A DNA stretch of 64,000 nt from G963422445 sp963422445 (lineage in GTDB: Bacteria; Pseudomonadota; Alphaproteobacteria; Thalassobaculales; Thalassobaculaceae): positions 5,208,001-5,272,000 of the forward strand of contig OY729512.2 in NCBI GenBank assembly GCA_963422445.2, read 5' to 3'. Of the stretch, positions 38,258 to 46,592 are shown piece after piece. The translations under genes were made by a program, and so were the position numbers. How positions within the stretch are numbered: position 1 is the stretch's first letter; each line of letters begins with the position of its first letter. The notes under the pieces are model-generated. The model saw nothing but the letters and a program-made list of their open reading frames with translations, did not search any database and was not told where the DNA came from.

Positions 38258-39478
38258 TACCAAACGCAAGTCATATGAACCGATACAGTGAGGCATCGGG
38301 ATCAGCACGATGGGGCTACGGCCCAGCTGCGCCGGGTCGTATTGGTGATGACGTCGGGCTGGTCGGTCAGCCATTGCCACCCCGTCCAGCAGGCGTCCCT
38401 CAGGGCGGAGACATCCTTGAACACGCGGTTGGCGAAGCGGTTCGATTTCAGGAACAGAATGATCTGCTCCATCGGATTGAGTTCCGGACTGTAGGGCGGC
38501 AGATGCACGAGCGTCAGGTTGGGGGGAACGAGAAGGTCGCCCGAGCGATGCCAGCCCGCCCCGTCCAGCACAATCACGCCGTGCGCACCCGGCGCCACGG
38601 CCGCGCCGATCGCCGCCAGATGCTCGTTCATCGACGCCGTGTTCGCCCTGTCCGCCACGTGGGCGATGCCGACGCCGCGCTCTGCGCAGGTGGCGCCGAA
38701 CAGATAGACGTAGCCATAGCGATGGTCGCGCAGGATGCGCGGACGCTGCTTCCCATTCGCCCAGACCCGTGTCGTCATCCCCTTCTGGCCGATGCGCGCT
38801 TCGTCCTGGAACCAGATTTCTATCGGACCCGCCAGCGCCTCAGAGCTGAGCGCCGACGTCAACTGTGCCTCGAACTCCGCCACGAACGACCTCTGCCGCT
38901 CCGCGTCGGCTTTGGGGTGGACCGGCCGCCCCGAGACAAAGCGAAACCCGGCCCTTCGGAGCATCATACGGGCACCGCTCTCCGTATAGATGACCCCGAA
39001 GGCCTCCTCGATTTTCCGTAAGATGTCCTGAACGCGCCAGCGCGTCACACCGTCCCGCTCAAGCTCGGGACCCGCCTCGATCCAGGCGCCGATCTCGGCG
39101 ATCTGCGCGTCCGTCAACCGGCCCTCGCTCCCGCCGCGCGGGAGATCCGCGAGGCCGTCGAAGCCCTCCGTGTTGTAGCGCAACACCCAGTCGCGCAGGA
39201 TTTGAAGCTCCATGCCCTGCGCCCGAGCCGCCTCCGTGCGAGACGCACCCTCCATGATCATGGCGAGCGCACGCGCGCGCGACGCTTGCTTCGCGTCCCC
39301 GCAGTGCCTCGAAAGCGCGTGGAGCTCGTCCGCTGTGTGTGCCGTCCAGGTTATCGGCGTTGCCGCACTCATCGTCATCCTCCGGCGCTGGTGAGTCGAT
39401 CACCACAGTCTATGAAGGTCGTCCGGACCGTCACCCCAACATATTGGGATGGTGAGTCAATTTGGAGCGCGCTTGGTA
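38258..39478 (-). mobile_element. IS630-family element inserted in the DruA-transposase gene
   Basis: 1,221 bp with TACCAAACGC / GCGCGCTTGGTA ends and TTA directly repeated at both edges (38255-38257, 39479-39481). Excising the element and one TTA joins ACT-TAT-GTG and restores the YTYVGPE reading of the host gene. Confidence 0.85.
38302..39372 (-). CDS. IS630-family transposase (innermost element)
   Basis: 356 residues, uninterrupted. Start ATG 39372 has GGAGG seven bases upstream; the ATG at 39378 is too close to it. Helix-turn-helix segments at the N-terminus (RTEAARAQGMELQILRDWVL) precede a DDE domain: IEIWFQDEARIGQKG (Asp), HGVIVLDGAGWHRSG (Asp) and PPYSPELNPMEQIILFLKS (Glu). It belongs to a different IS630 branch from the elements at 30118 and 60896. 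Confidence 0.87.
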   Translation of the reverse strand: MSAATPITWTAHTADELHALSRHCGDAKQASRARALAMIMEGASRTEAARAQGMELQILRDWVLRYNTEGFDGLADLPRGGSEGRLTDAQIAEIGAWIEAGPELERDGVTRWRVQDILRKIEEAFGVIYTESGARMMLRRAGFRFVSGRPVHPKADAERQRSFVAEFEAQLTSALSSEALAGPIEIWFQDEARIGQKGMTTRVWANGKQRPRILRDHRYGYVYLFGATCAERGVGIAHVADRANTASMNEHLAAIGAAVAPGAHGVIVLDGAGWHRSGDLLVPPNLTLVHLPPYSPELNPMEQIILFLKSNRFANRVFKDVSALRDACWTGWQWLTDQPDVITNTTRRSWAVAPSC

Positions 39479-41089
39479 TTATGTGGGTCCCGAGCGGCGC
39501 GGCACCTGCTACCGCGCGGCGGGCTGGAAGTGTTGCGCCGAGCGGACCTCGGGGTCTCCGCCGGGGCGCCGCGCGGCGGCGCCGAAATCGGTGTGGATCA
39601 AGCCCTTGGCCGAGGGCTGGCGGGACGCCTTGTGCCGGGAGCCGGCGCCCATCCTCGGCACGACGCCCGAGCCCTGCCGGGTCAAAGGCGCGGACTGGGC
39701 CGACTTCGAGTACGGCCGCAGCTCGCATCCCGACGGCCGCCTGCGCAAGCGGCTGTTGGCGATGGGCCGGGCATGGGAGAATGCCCCCGGTGCGTCCCTG
39801 CCCGTGATCTTCCCCGCAGAGGCGGAGCAGAAGGCCGCCTACCGGCTGCTGTCCAACGACAGGATCAAGATGGACGACATTCTTCAACCCCACCGCGAGG
39901 CGACGGTCGAGCGCTGCCGGCTGGAGCCGGTGGTCCTCGCCATCCAGGACACCACGACGCTGAACTACAACGGCCACCGCAAGACCACGGGCCTGGTGGA
40001 CCTCGGCGGCGGCGGCTCGGGAACAAGGGGGATCCTCGCCCATGTCGGGCTTGCGATCAGCGAAACCCGGCGTCCGCTCGGGGTGTTCGAACTCAACGCC
40101 ACCCAGCGCGACGGCGCGGACGCGGCCGGCGAGGCCGAGCCGGAGAGCGTGCGCTGGCTGCGCCGGCTCGAGAGCGCCGGGCAGCTCGCGATGGCCTGTC
40201 CCGACACCCGCGTGGTCACGGTCTGCGACCGTGAGGGCGACATATGGGAGATGTTCTGCAAGGCGCGCGAGAGCGGCGACGGGCTGTTGATCCGCTCCGA
40301 CCGCGGCCGGCAGCGCCGGGCTGTCGTCGACGGCAAGACACCGGACTTGTGGGACGTCGTGGCGGCGCAGCCGGTGCTGGGGACGAAAACCATCGAACGC
40401 CTCCCCTGCGGCGGTCCCCGCAGACGCCGCAGGCGCAAGGCCCGCCTCGACCTGCGCGCCGCCGGCGTCGAACTCGCGCCGCCGAGGAACAGGGCCAACC
40501 AGGCGCCGCTGCCCATGCTCGCCGTCTCGGTCCAGGAACCCGACCCGCCGAAGCGCTGCAAGCCGCTCCACTGGCTCTTGCTCACCACCGAGGGCGAGGC
40601 CGACATCGACAACGCCCGGCGCATCGTTGCCTGGTACGAGGCGCGCTGGACCGTCGAGGAATACTTCAGGATCCTCAAGGTCGGCACCCGCGTCGAGGAT
40701 CGCAGGCTCGACGACGCCGACGACCTGCGAAAGTGTCTCGCCTTCGACGGCGTCACCGCATGGCGCGTCATGGACCTCGAACGCCTCGCCCGCGACAAGC
40801 CTCACATGCCCGCGCGCGAGCGCTTCACCGAGCACGAAATCAACGTCCTCTAAGTCTGGCTCAGATACCATCGCATCATCCGCGCCCCGCCCGGCAAGCC
40901 TCCCGACATCCGCACCGTCGTGGTCGACCTCGCACGCGTCGCAGGCTTCCATACCAGCAAGCAACAGCCCCTCCCCGGAACCGAGAAAATCTGGCAGGCA
41001 TGGCAGCGATACAAAGCCGGAATCGACTTCATCAACGCATGGGACAACATCCAATGAACGGAACCTTCTCAACAGTGGGAGATTGATAG

Positions 41090-41516
41090 GCCGGCGCCAC
41101 TTGTGGACCGAGGCTTTCGACACGCCGAGAACCCGGGCCACCGCAGCGCCGCTCAGGCCCGCTTCCAGCAACGCTGTCGCCCTCTTGGCCAACGCCGGCG
41201 TGAACACCGACGGCCCGCGCCCGCGCCGGGGTTTCAGAAACGCCGCTTCACCCTCGGCCAGGTAGCGCCGCCGTGCTCGCTGCACGGTCGAGCGCGAGAC
41301 ACAGAACGCGTCGGCCAGATCCTGCGGCGAGAGCGCGCTGATCACCGCGAGGCGGCCGATGCGCATGAGCATCGCGGCGCGGTCATCGGCGGGGTGGCTG
41401 GCGAAGGGAACGAGGTTTGAGAAGTAGGTGAAGGTGTCGTCCGAGATCAGGACGGCGAAGCAGCTGTTGCCGATCGGAACCGCCTCTGGGGAGCACAGCG
41501 GGAGGGTCATGGGCAT
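41090..41516 (-). pseudogene. Large transposase, N-terminal part (before the Tn5-like insertion)
   Basis: 142 codons: MPMTLPLCSPEAVPIGNSCF, a helix-turn-helix LSPQDLADAFCVSRSTVQRA, basic linker LKPRRGRGPSVFTP, and a second helix-turn-helix LSGAAVARVLGVSKASVHKW ending at RR. The reading then runs into antisense of the Tn5-like element. The true continuation is at 37515. Confidence 0.68.
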
Positions 41517-41687
41517 GGCTGAGGCCGCGTATATAGTGTCATATTACAATATACGACATCGGCTGCGACTGCCACCGAAAATCGGCCCGCAACGGCCGAA
41601 AAGTGGCAGACTTCAAGGGGCTCGCGGCACGCCGTCCGGCAGCGTCAACGCCAAAAGGTCAGGAAGTCTGAATTTACACTACCCTCC

Positions 41688-42289
41688 TAAGACAGGATGG
41701 CAGTCGTGTCACAGGCCTTGTCCGCCAACAAGGACTCGGCCTCTATCCCTTACAATCAGCTCGACCGCTTGACTGCAATCTGCTGCCGTCCCCTCGGTCA
41801 CCAACGCCCGCACCGGCATCCCATGTGCGTCCACAGCCAAGTGCAGTGTCGTGTTCAGCCCCCTTTTGTGCAACCCATCGCCTGAGTGCCACCGCTCGCA
41901 CGGGGATGTACCTTGAGATGACGGGCGTCAATCATCAGCCGCTCATCGTCCGGTTCATCCACCAGAGGCTCCAGCAACGCTCCCCAGAGCCCCTTGTCCC
42001 GCCAGCGACAGAACCGACGATGGGTATTTTTCCAGTCTCCATAGTCTGGCGGCACATCATGCTAGGGGGCGCCGGTGCGCACAATCCGGAGGACCACGTC
42101 AAGGAACCGTCGATTATCCTGTGCCACTCCACCCCAACTTCCCGCTCGACCAGGCAGATGAGGCTCCAGCAACAGCCAGACCCTGTCCGAAATGTCGTGA
42201 CGCCGATGAGCCAATCCCATGAGTCGCCTCCAAGAACCATCGAGTGAGTTCGACAGATAGGACAGATGAACATCACTCATGACGACACC
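41688..42289 (-). mobile_element. IS5-family (IS427-group) copy C, right half
   Basis: Begins TAAGACAGG exactly where the left half stops and carries the 5' part of the transposase genes, including the CAAAAGGGGGC slip site and MGLAHRRHDISDRVWLLLEP. The outer end is damaged: TGACGACAC then CTAG, missing TAT of the normal terminus. With the left half this makes one element of normal length interrupted by 9,558 bp. Confidence 0.82.
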
Positions 42290-42291
42290 TA

Positions 42292-42402
42292 GGGAGCCTC
42301 TGAAAAATTCTTGTCAGGGTTCTGGAGTCGATGGTAACCGATTGACTGTTCGAAGTCCGAAGCGTTTCAAACAGGTTCAAGGGAGATTGTTCAGAGGCTC
42401 CC
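42292..42402. repeat. 111-bp inverted-repeat element (MITE-like or IS remnant)
   Basis: GGGAGCCTCTGAAAAATT at the left edge pairs with GGGAGCCTCTGAACAATC on the other strand at the right edge. No coding potential and no clear target duplication. It directly abuts the damaged end of IS5 copy C. The rest up to 42741 holds nothing I recognise. Confidence 0.6.
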
Positions 42403-42741
42403 CAATTCCGAGGACACCCTTAGAACCGCCGCAATGTGACGCCCGGAGTGCTGAATGACCCACGAAATCGGGTCGTGAATCGTGTTTCGGGGCGTAGGCG
42501 GGAATGGCTGGCAGGATTCCTGCCTGATTGACAAAAGGATATCGAGGTGACGATGGAGAACGGCGTGCTCAAAGCGACCTTGTGCGCGTGGCCCGACCTC
42601 TCCGAGCATGCGGATATTCGCTGCCGGCACAGAGCAGGCGCCTCTTGCCTGAAGGGGTTACGACTGCCCCCGCTCGGCCCGAGGTGTGGCGAGCGCAGCG
42701 GCTGCACCGCATTGGCCAGCTCGATATCGACGCCGAGATCG

Positions 42742-43212
42742 TCAGGTGTTGCGGAGCGCCCGCGCGAACTCGATGAAGAATCGAACCGGTCCCTCCGGCT
42801 CCACCCGATGCCGAACCTTCGGGACGATGACCGCGCTCGATCCCGGCCCGATCGGGAAGGACCTGTGGATCGGGGCGCCCACTTGATAGCGGAGCGTTCC
42901 AGAGACCACGTGGATTCGGGCCCATACACCGTGCTTCGTAGCGTGCTCGAACCGGAGCCCGCTCGGGATCGTCGTCTCGTCGAACTCCGGGGTCCGGCGA
43001 TATGCGGCAAGCCCGTCGGGCCACTCCATCCGGTCGCAGCTCACGCATTCGAGTTCAGTGCCCAGCATCGCCTCGCGCCCGGCGTCGCTCACGACCCACG
43101 GTCGGTTCACGAAAGGCGGCCGGTGGCGCACGTGCTGGCCATGACCGCATCCGAGATCCGCGACCCAGTCGCCAACCTTGTCGAGATGAAAGCCGGTGAT
43201 CGCGCGTTTCAC
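42742..43212 (-). CDS. DUF3565-DUF1971 (TehB N-terminal-like) fusion protein
   Basis: 156 residues from GTG 43212. The N-terminal half has the DUF3565 pattern VKRAITGFHLDKVGDWVADL, CGHGQHVRHRPPF and RPWVVSDAGREAMLG with CxxC in ECVSCDRMEW, suggesting a metal site. The C-terminal half (PEFDETTIPSGLRFEHATKH, VSGTLRYQV, VIVPKVRHRVEP, FFIEFAR) is the cupin-like DUF1971 found at the N-terminus of tellurite-resistance TehB proteins. Both halves are known domains; the fusion in one short protein hints at a metal or toxicant response. No TehB methyltransferase is attached. Confidence 0.72.
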   Translation of the reverse strand: MKRAITGFHLDKVGDWVADLGCGHGQHVRHRPPFVNRPWVVSDAGREAMLGTELECVSCDRMEWPDGLAAYRRTPEFDETTIPSGLRFEHATKHGVWARIHVVSGTLRYQVGAPIHRSFPIGPGSSAVIVPKVRHRVEPEGPVRFFIEFARALRNT

Positions 43213-43379
43213 GGCGTCACGGCATCCGCGGCCGGCTCCGCGCTTTCTGCCATGCCGTTTCGCGCTCGATCGTATCGAGTTCGCCACCCGCGGCCCGATA
43301 CCCGCGCCATCCTGTCCGGGTTGCCGGCGTATGGGTTCGGCATGGCGCGCCGCGCCCGTCCGCGCGTTCTCTGCGGCAT

Positions 43380-43853
43380 TCAGGACAGGAATCCGTCGGA
43401 GAAGACCATCGCGATACCGATGACCACGACCACCGTGCCCGCGACCTGCATCGCTCCGAGCGATTCCTTCAACACAACCGACGAGAGCGGCATGGTGAGC
43501 ACCACGGTGCCGGTCACGATCACCGGCACCGCGACGCTCGCGGTGACCGGTCCGGTCCCGCCGACACCACGAAACAGGTAGAAATGCCCAATCTCCGCGA
43601 GCCCGATGCACAAGCCCGCGCCTGCCGCCCATGCGTACGCCGTCGCGGACAGCTTCAGCACATGACCACTGCGGGCGAGCAGCAGCAACGCGACCGTACC
43701 GGACGCGGCGAGGGCGGCGCGCTGCAAACAGATCGTCGCGAGCACCGTCGACGTTGCGGGTTCCGGAACGTAATTGCTCGACACCTTGACGAGCCGATTG
43801 TATCCGGCGTAGATCACGGTGATCGTGAGCAGCAGCAGGATTCCCGTCCACAT
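43380..43853 (-). CDS. Half-size EamA-domain membrane protein
   Basis: 157 residues with five predicted TM helices, a single EamA repeat (MWTGILLLLTITVIYAGYNR at the start; VLTMPLSSVVLKESLGAMQV and AGTVVVVIGIAMVF at the end). Such half-size permeases usually dimerise. I place the start at 43853 because the upstream in-frame residues are Arg-rich and a GAGAAG ribosome site lies nearby. No partner gene is seen. The stretch 43854-44174 upstream has no gene I can support. Confidence 0.65.
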   Translation of the reverse strand: MWTGILLLLTITVIYAGYNRLVKVSSNYVPEPATSTVLATICLQRAALAASGTVALLLLARSGHVLKLSATAYAWAAGAGLCIGLAEIGHFYLFRGVGGTGPVTASVAVPVIVTGTVVLTMPLSSVVLKESLGAMQVAGTVVVVIGIAMVFSDGFLS

Positions 43854-44174
43854 TTCTGAAATCTTCTCAATCCGGCGCAGCGTGAGCCGGGTCCTGCTGG
43901 ATACCCGCATCCGCAGGTATGACGGTCACGCACCGCCAGACACCGCTCTGGATCATCACGACGACGCCTCTCCGGATACGGTATCTGAACGATGTGAGAG
44001 CGGCGGTGGATGCCCCCGTCCAGCATTCGCCCCGCGCGCCGCTCCGTCACCCGAGGCACAGCATCGATCACCGCCTCGTCCGACGGACTCAGGTCGTGGC
44101 CCAGGAAATGGATGGTCACCACGAGTACCGCTTCACCCTCATCCGACCCTCCGTCGTCGTGGACGACAGGAGAT

Positions 44175-44918
44175 CTACAGCGACATCCGCTTGAAGATAC
44201 GTTCGGGGATGGCGCGTATGACGGACATGATCGGGCGCCAGACGCGGCGCACGTACACCACGTCGCGATGCTGACGGACCGCCTTAACGACCACCGCGGA
44301 CACCTCATCGGGCGTGGCGGTCAGCCGCGCCGGCAGGTCCATTCCGTCGGTCATGCGGGTGCGAACGAAGCCCGGCTTGACCGTCACCACGTGGATGCCG
44401 GAGCGGGCCAGCCGGTTGCGCAGCCCGGACAGGAACGCGGTGAACCCCGCCTTGGCCGAACCGTAGACGTAGTTCCCGGCGCGCCCGCGTTCGCCCGCCA
44501 CCGAGCTGACGCCGACCAGGACGCCGCTGCCGCGCTGCTCGAAGCGCTCGGCCAGCGCCCCCATCAGCAGCGCGGGACCGACATAGTTGGTGCGCATCAC
44601 CCGCTCCGCCGCCACGCCGTCCCGCTGGCTCTCCGCCTGGTCGCCGAGCAGTCCGACGACGCACACCGCCACATCGGGCAAGGGGTCGAGCGTATCAAGC
44701 AACGAGGCGCCGCCGCCGTCCCGGAGCGCGTCCCAGCAATGCGATGTCACTGCAGCGCCGGTGCGTACCCGGAGGTCCTGCACTTGCCGCACGAGCCGGG
44801 TGGGATCGCGTCCCGCAAGCTGCAACGCCCAATTGCCCTCCGCCAGCCTGCGCGCGATCGCACGGCCGATATCCGACGTGGCGCCGATCACCAGCGCCGT
44901 CTCGCACCTGTCGGTCAT
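44175..44918 (-). CDS. SDR oxidoreductase, DprE2-like
   Basis: 247 residues of the short-chain dehydrogenase family. The cofactor loop GATSDIGRAIARRL (residues 12-25) is followed by catalytic Ser139 and Tyr152-x3-Lys156 (VSSVAGERGRAGNYVYGSAK). The membrane-proximal tail VYVRRVWRPIMSVIRAIPER and IFKRMSL is typical of DprE2-like keto-reductases that act on polyprenyl-linked pentose or related lipids. ATG 44918 has GGAGG. It overlaps by four bases the stop of a truncated upstream gene, so it was the second gene of an operon now cut by an IS. Confidence 0.77.
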   Translation of the reverse strand: MTDRCETALVIGATSDIGRAIARRLAEGNWALQLAGRDPTRLVRQVQDLRVRTGAAVTSHCWDALRDGGGASLLDTLDPLPDVAVCVVGLLGDQAESQRDGVAAERVMRTNYVGPALLMGALAERFEQRGSGVLVGVSSVAGERGRAGNYVYGSAKAGFTAFLSGLRNRLARSGIHVVTVKPGFVRTRMTDGMDLPARLTATPDEVSAVVVKAVRQHRDVVYVRRVWRPIMSVIRAIPERIFKRMSL

Positions 44919-45095
44919 GGCGCAACCTCCCCGTCGTCCAACTGTTCGGTGATGTCGAAGTTGCCCTCCCAGACCTGTCCCCCGCCGGTGTACTGCCCGG
45001 TGCGGATGGCGGCAATGGGGTAGTCCGGCAGATGCCGGATGGCGAAGCATGTTCCCCCGACTTCCCGACCGATGCTTCGAAATCTGAAATCGAGA
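44915..45095 (-). pseudogene. C-terminal remnant of the gene upstream of the DprE2-like reductase
   Basis: 60 codons open to the IS junction: LDFRFRSIGREVGGTCFAIR, HLPDYPIAAIRTGQYTGGGQ, VWEGNFDITEQLDDGEVAP, with the stop overlapping the next ATG. Everything upstream has been replaced by the 1,497-bp IS. I do not recognise the family; DprE1 (FAD oxidase) would be the expected partner but the tail is too short to decide. Confidence 0.45.
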
Positions 45096-46592
45096 GAACC
45101 TCTTGCAAAATTCCTGCCCCCAGGGTCCGGTGAGGCCGGACCGGTCGGTTGATCCCGGTCACCTCTGCACCTGGAGGTCGGAATCCATGGATTCGCGGTG
45201 TCTCATCAGAGACGATGAGACCGAACAGGGACCTTTGCGGACGTCAGGACACACATCTCCGGGCCACTCTCTTCGAGAGGGCCGCGAAGGGTCGGTATGC
45301 GTTGTCGGAGCCGCGCTATGGGACGGCGAGACGTATCAACTGGTCAGCCGCCAGGGCCAGGATGCCGAACATGAGATGGCAGGCGACCCTGGAATGTCCA
45401 CGGACGCGGACATGGCGCCCGCCACACTCATCCTTGAGGCGGGCGTTGGTCCTCTCGACACCGAACCGGATCCGGAACCGCACGGTCTCGGGATCGACAT
45501 GGCCTATTGCACGCCGGGCCCGGGCCTCCCGGTCTCGCTCCTCCTTGAGGTCCTTGTCCCGGCGCGGATTGACATCGATGATCGGCACATGGCCAAGCCG
45601 TTCGCTCATCTGGTAGATCTCCCTGGCATCATAGGCCGCGTCCATGAGATCGTAGAGATTGGTCACACGCGCGGCGGTCATCATCGCCAGCGGGATCGCG
45701 ACCTGGCTGTCATGGACGGATGCCGAGGTGAGAACGGTCCTCATCGGCACCCCGCAGTCTGCTGTGTCGATAGGCAGCTTGTCACCGCGCCAGGCCTCCA
45801 TGACCCCCTTGGCAGTCTTCTTTGCCCCGTGATCGCAGACCTTCGGCAGCGCGTCGAGCCTCTCATCGAGATCCATCCCGTTCGCTTGCCGTTCGAGACG
45901 CCCAGGCTCCTTCGTCCTCTCCGCGCCCTTGCGGGGCCGGCCGCCCTTGCGGTTCGGCGTCCCGGCCTTCGGCTTCGGGGCCGGCGTCTCCCGGGCCTCG
46001 ATGGCCGTCGGGTCCCTCGACACGTGGCCGATGAGCGCGTCGCCCAGTGTCTCTGCAACCAGAGCCGCGTGCATCCTCTCCGGAAGACGGGGCTGCGACC
46101 ATTCGGCAAACGCCCGCGAAAACGTCGCTTCACGCGGGATCTCCGCGACACGCGACCAGCCGCACAGCCGGCGCGACGTCGGGTCCACCTTGAGCCTGTC
46201 GATCAGGTGGCGGGTCGTCGGCAGATCCCATACCGCCTTGGCGATGACGCCACGAGCCAGCGCCCGGCGATCCTCCCGGGGCCGACCCGGACCGGTCCAC
46301 ACCTCATCGACGAAGCCCTCCACCTTGACGAGATCGAGAGCTGTCACGAAGCGCTTGTGCGTCTCCAGGAGAGGACCGACCGCCTCGGCCAACGCAGGGA
46401 AAAGGTCCCCTTGAAATCGGCGCCAGAGATCGGATAGGGTCGAGCCAAGGGTCATCGGGGTCACCTCCTCGGTATTTTGTTATTGTAGAAACACAACATA
46501 CCACGGGATGCCCCGAAACCCAGGCCCTCGACAACAAAATCAGCCTCGAGAAGGCAAAAAACCGGTCGGGCCGGCAATTTTGCAAGAAGCTC
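45096..46592 (-). mobile_element. 1,497-bp DDE insertion sequence, copy 2
   Basis: Same length and ends as the copy at 8517-10013, same orientation. Unlike copy 1 it has no matching 4-bp duplication: the left flank ends GAGA and the right flank begins AGCT. This suggests a deletion or rearrangement at this site. Confidence 0.85.
45316..46455 (-). CDS. DDE transposase of the 1,497-bp IS, copy 2
   Basis: 379 residues, uninterrupted, nearly identical to copy 1 (differences such as DLWRRF for DPWHRF and PTSRRLCGW for PTLRRLCGW). ATG 46455 follows GGAGGTGACCCCG. The same DDE blocks are present. Confidence 0.85.
   Translation of the reverse strand: MTLGSTLSDLWRRFQGDLFPALAEAVGPLLETHKRFVTALDLVKVEGFVDEVWTGPGRPREDRRALARGVIAKAVWDLPTTRHLIDRLKVDPTSRRLCGWSRVAEIPREATFSRAFAEWSQPRLPERMHAALVAETLGDALIGHVSRDPTAIEARETPAPKPKAGTPNRKGGRPRKGAERTKEPGRLERQANGMDLDERLDALPKVCDHGAKKTAKGVMEAWRGDKLPIDTADCGVPMRTVLTSASVHDSQVAIPLAMMTAARVTNLYDLMDAAYDAREIYQMSERLGHVPIIDVNPRRDKDLKEERDREARARRAIGHVDPETVRFRIRFGVERTNARLKDECGGRHVRVRGHSRVACHLMFGILALAADQLIRLAVP

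Larger units (their letters stand above)
37544..41057 (+). pseudogene. DruA (DUF4338)-Tn5-type transposase fusion gene, split and broken
   Basis: From ATG 37544 (MPVLHVLGMQIGLRHFSAGT) a G6 run at 37618 shifts the frame; with five G it continues into HSLARELCERENWRNPRGVP. The DUF4338 block follows: RDAFIGWSAAARVANLTQLV, NQHRFLLLPGVRVDNLASHV, GDWPAAHG, PLAAYTY. After the IS630 (38258-39478) it resumes as VGPERRGTCYRAAGWKCCAE. A Tn5-like transposase is in the same frame: Tnp_DNA_bind-like WADFEYGRSSHPDGRLRKRL, VVLAIQDTTTLNYNG, TVCDREGDIWEMF and IVAWYEARWTVEEYFRILK (D, D, E). A TAA at 40851 truncates it, and VWLRYHRIIRAPPGKPPDIR to WQAWQRYK, the Tn5 dimerisation tail, follows in frame to 41057. 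About 710 residues when restored. Three separate lesions, so inactive here. Confidence 0.72.
37516..41089 (+). mobile_element. Tn5/IS4-like element encoding a DruA-transposase fusion
   Basis: 3,574 bp, of which 1,221 bp is a later IS630 insertion. Imperfect ends are CTTTCAATAGGACACAGTTA on the left and the complement of CTATCAATCTCCCACTGTTG on the right. GCCGGCGC is directly repeated on both sides (8 bp, or 9 bp if GCCGGCGCC), consistent with the 9-bp targets of the Tn5 group. It is inserted in the large-transposase gene. Confidence 0.8.
35561..41672 (-). mobile_element. Large-transposase insertion element (family unassigned), itself interrupted
   Basis: Inward-facing repeats TTCAGACTTCCTGACCT at 35561-35577 and its complement at 41656-41672 bound a transposase gene of about 790 codons. 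The gene is split by a 3.57-kb Tn5-like element (37516-41089). Native length is about 2.54 kb. No target duplication is evident at the outer ends. Confidence 0.65.

Noticed and set aside
39375..41516. 713-codon minus-strand reading as one protein
   Set aside because: Only the first 142 codons are a real gene part; the rest is antisense to the Tn5-like transposase, entered by chance after the insertion.
43814..44308. Minus-strand reading with EGEAVLVVTIHFLGHDLSPSD as a possible small gene
   Set aside because: No ribosome site, no recognisable family, overlaps the reductase gene and turns low-complexity at both ends.
8517..46592. A 38-kb composite transposon bounded by the two 1,497-bp IS copies
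   Set aside because: Copy 1 has its own 4-bp duplication on both sides, so it inserted alone; copy 2 shows a rearranged flank.
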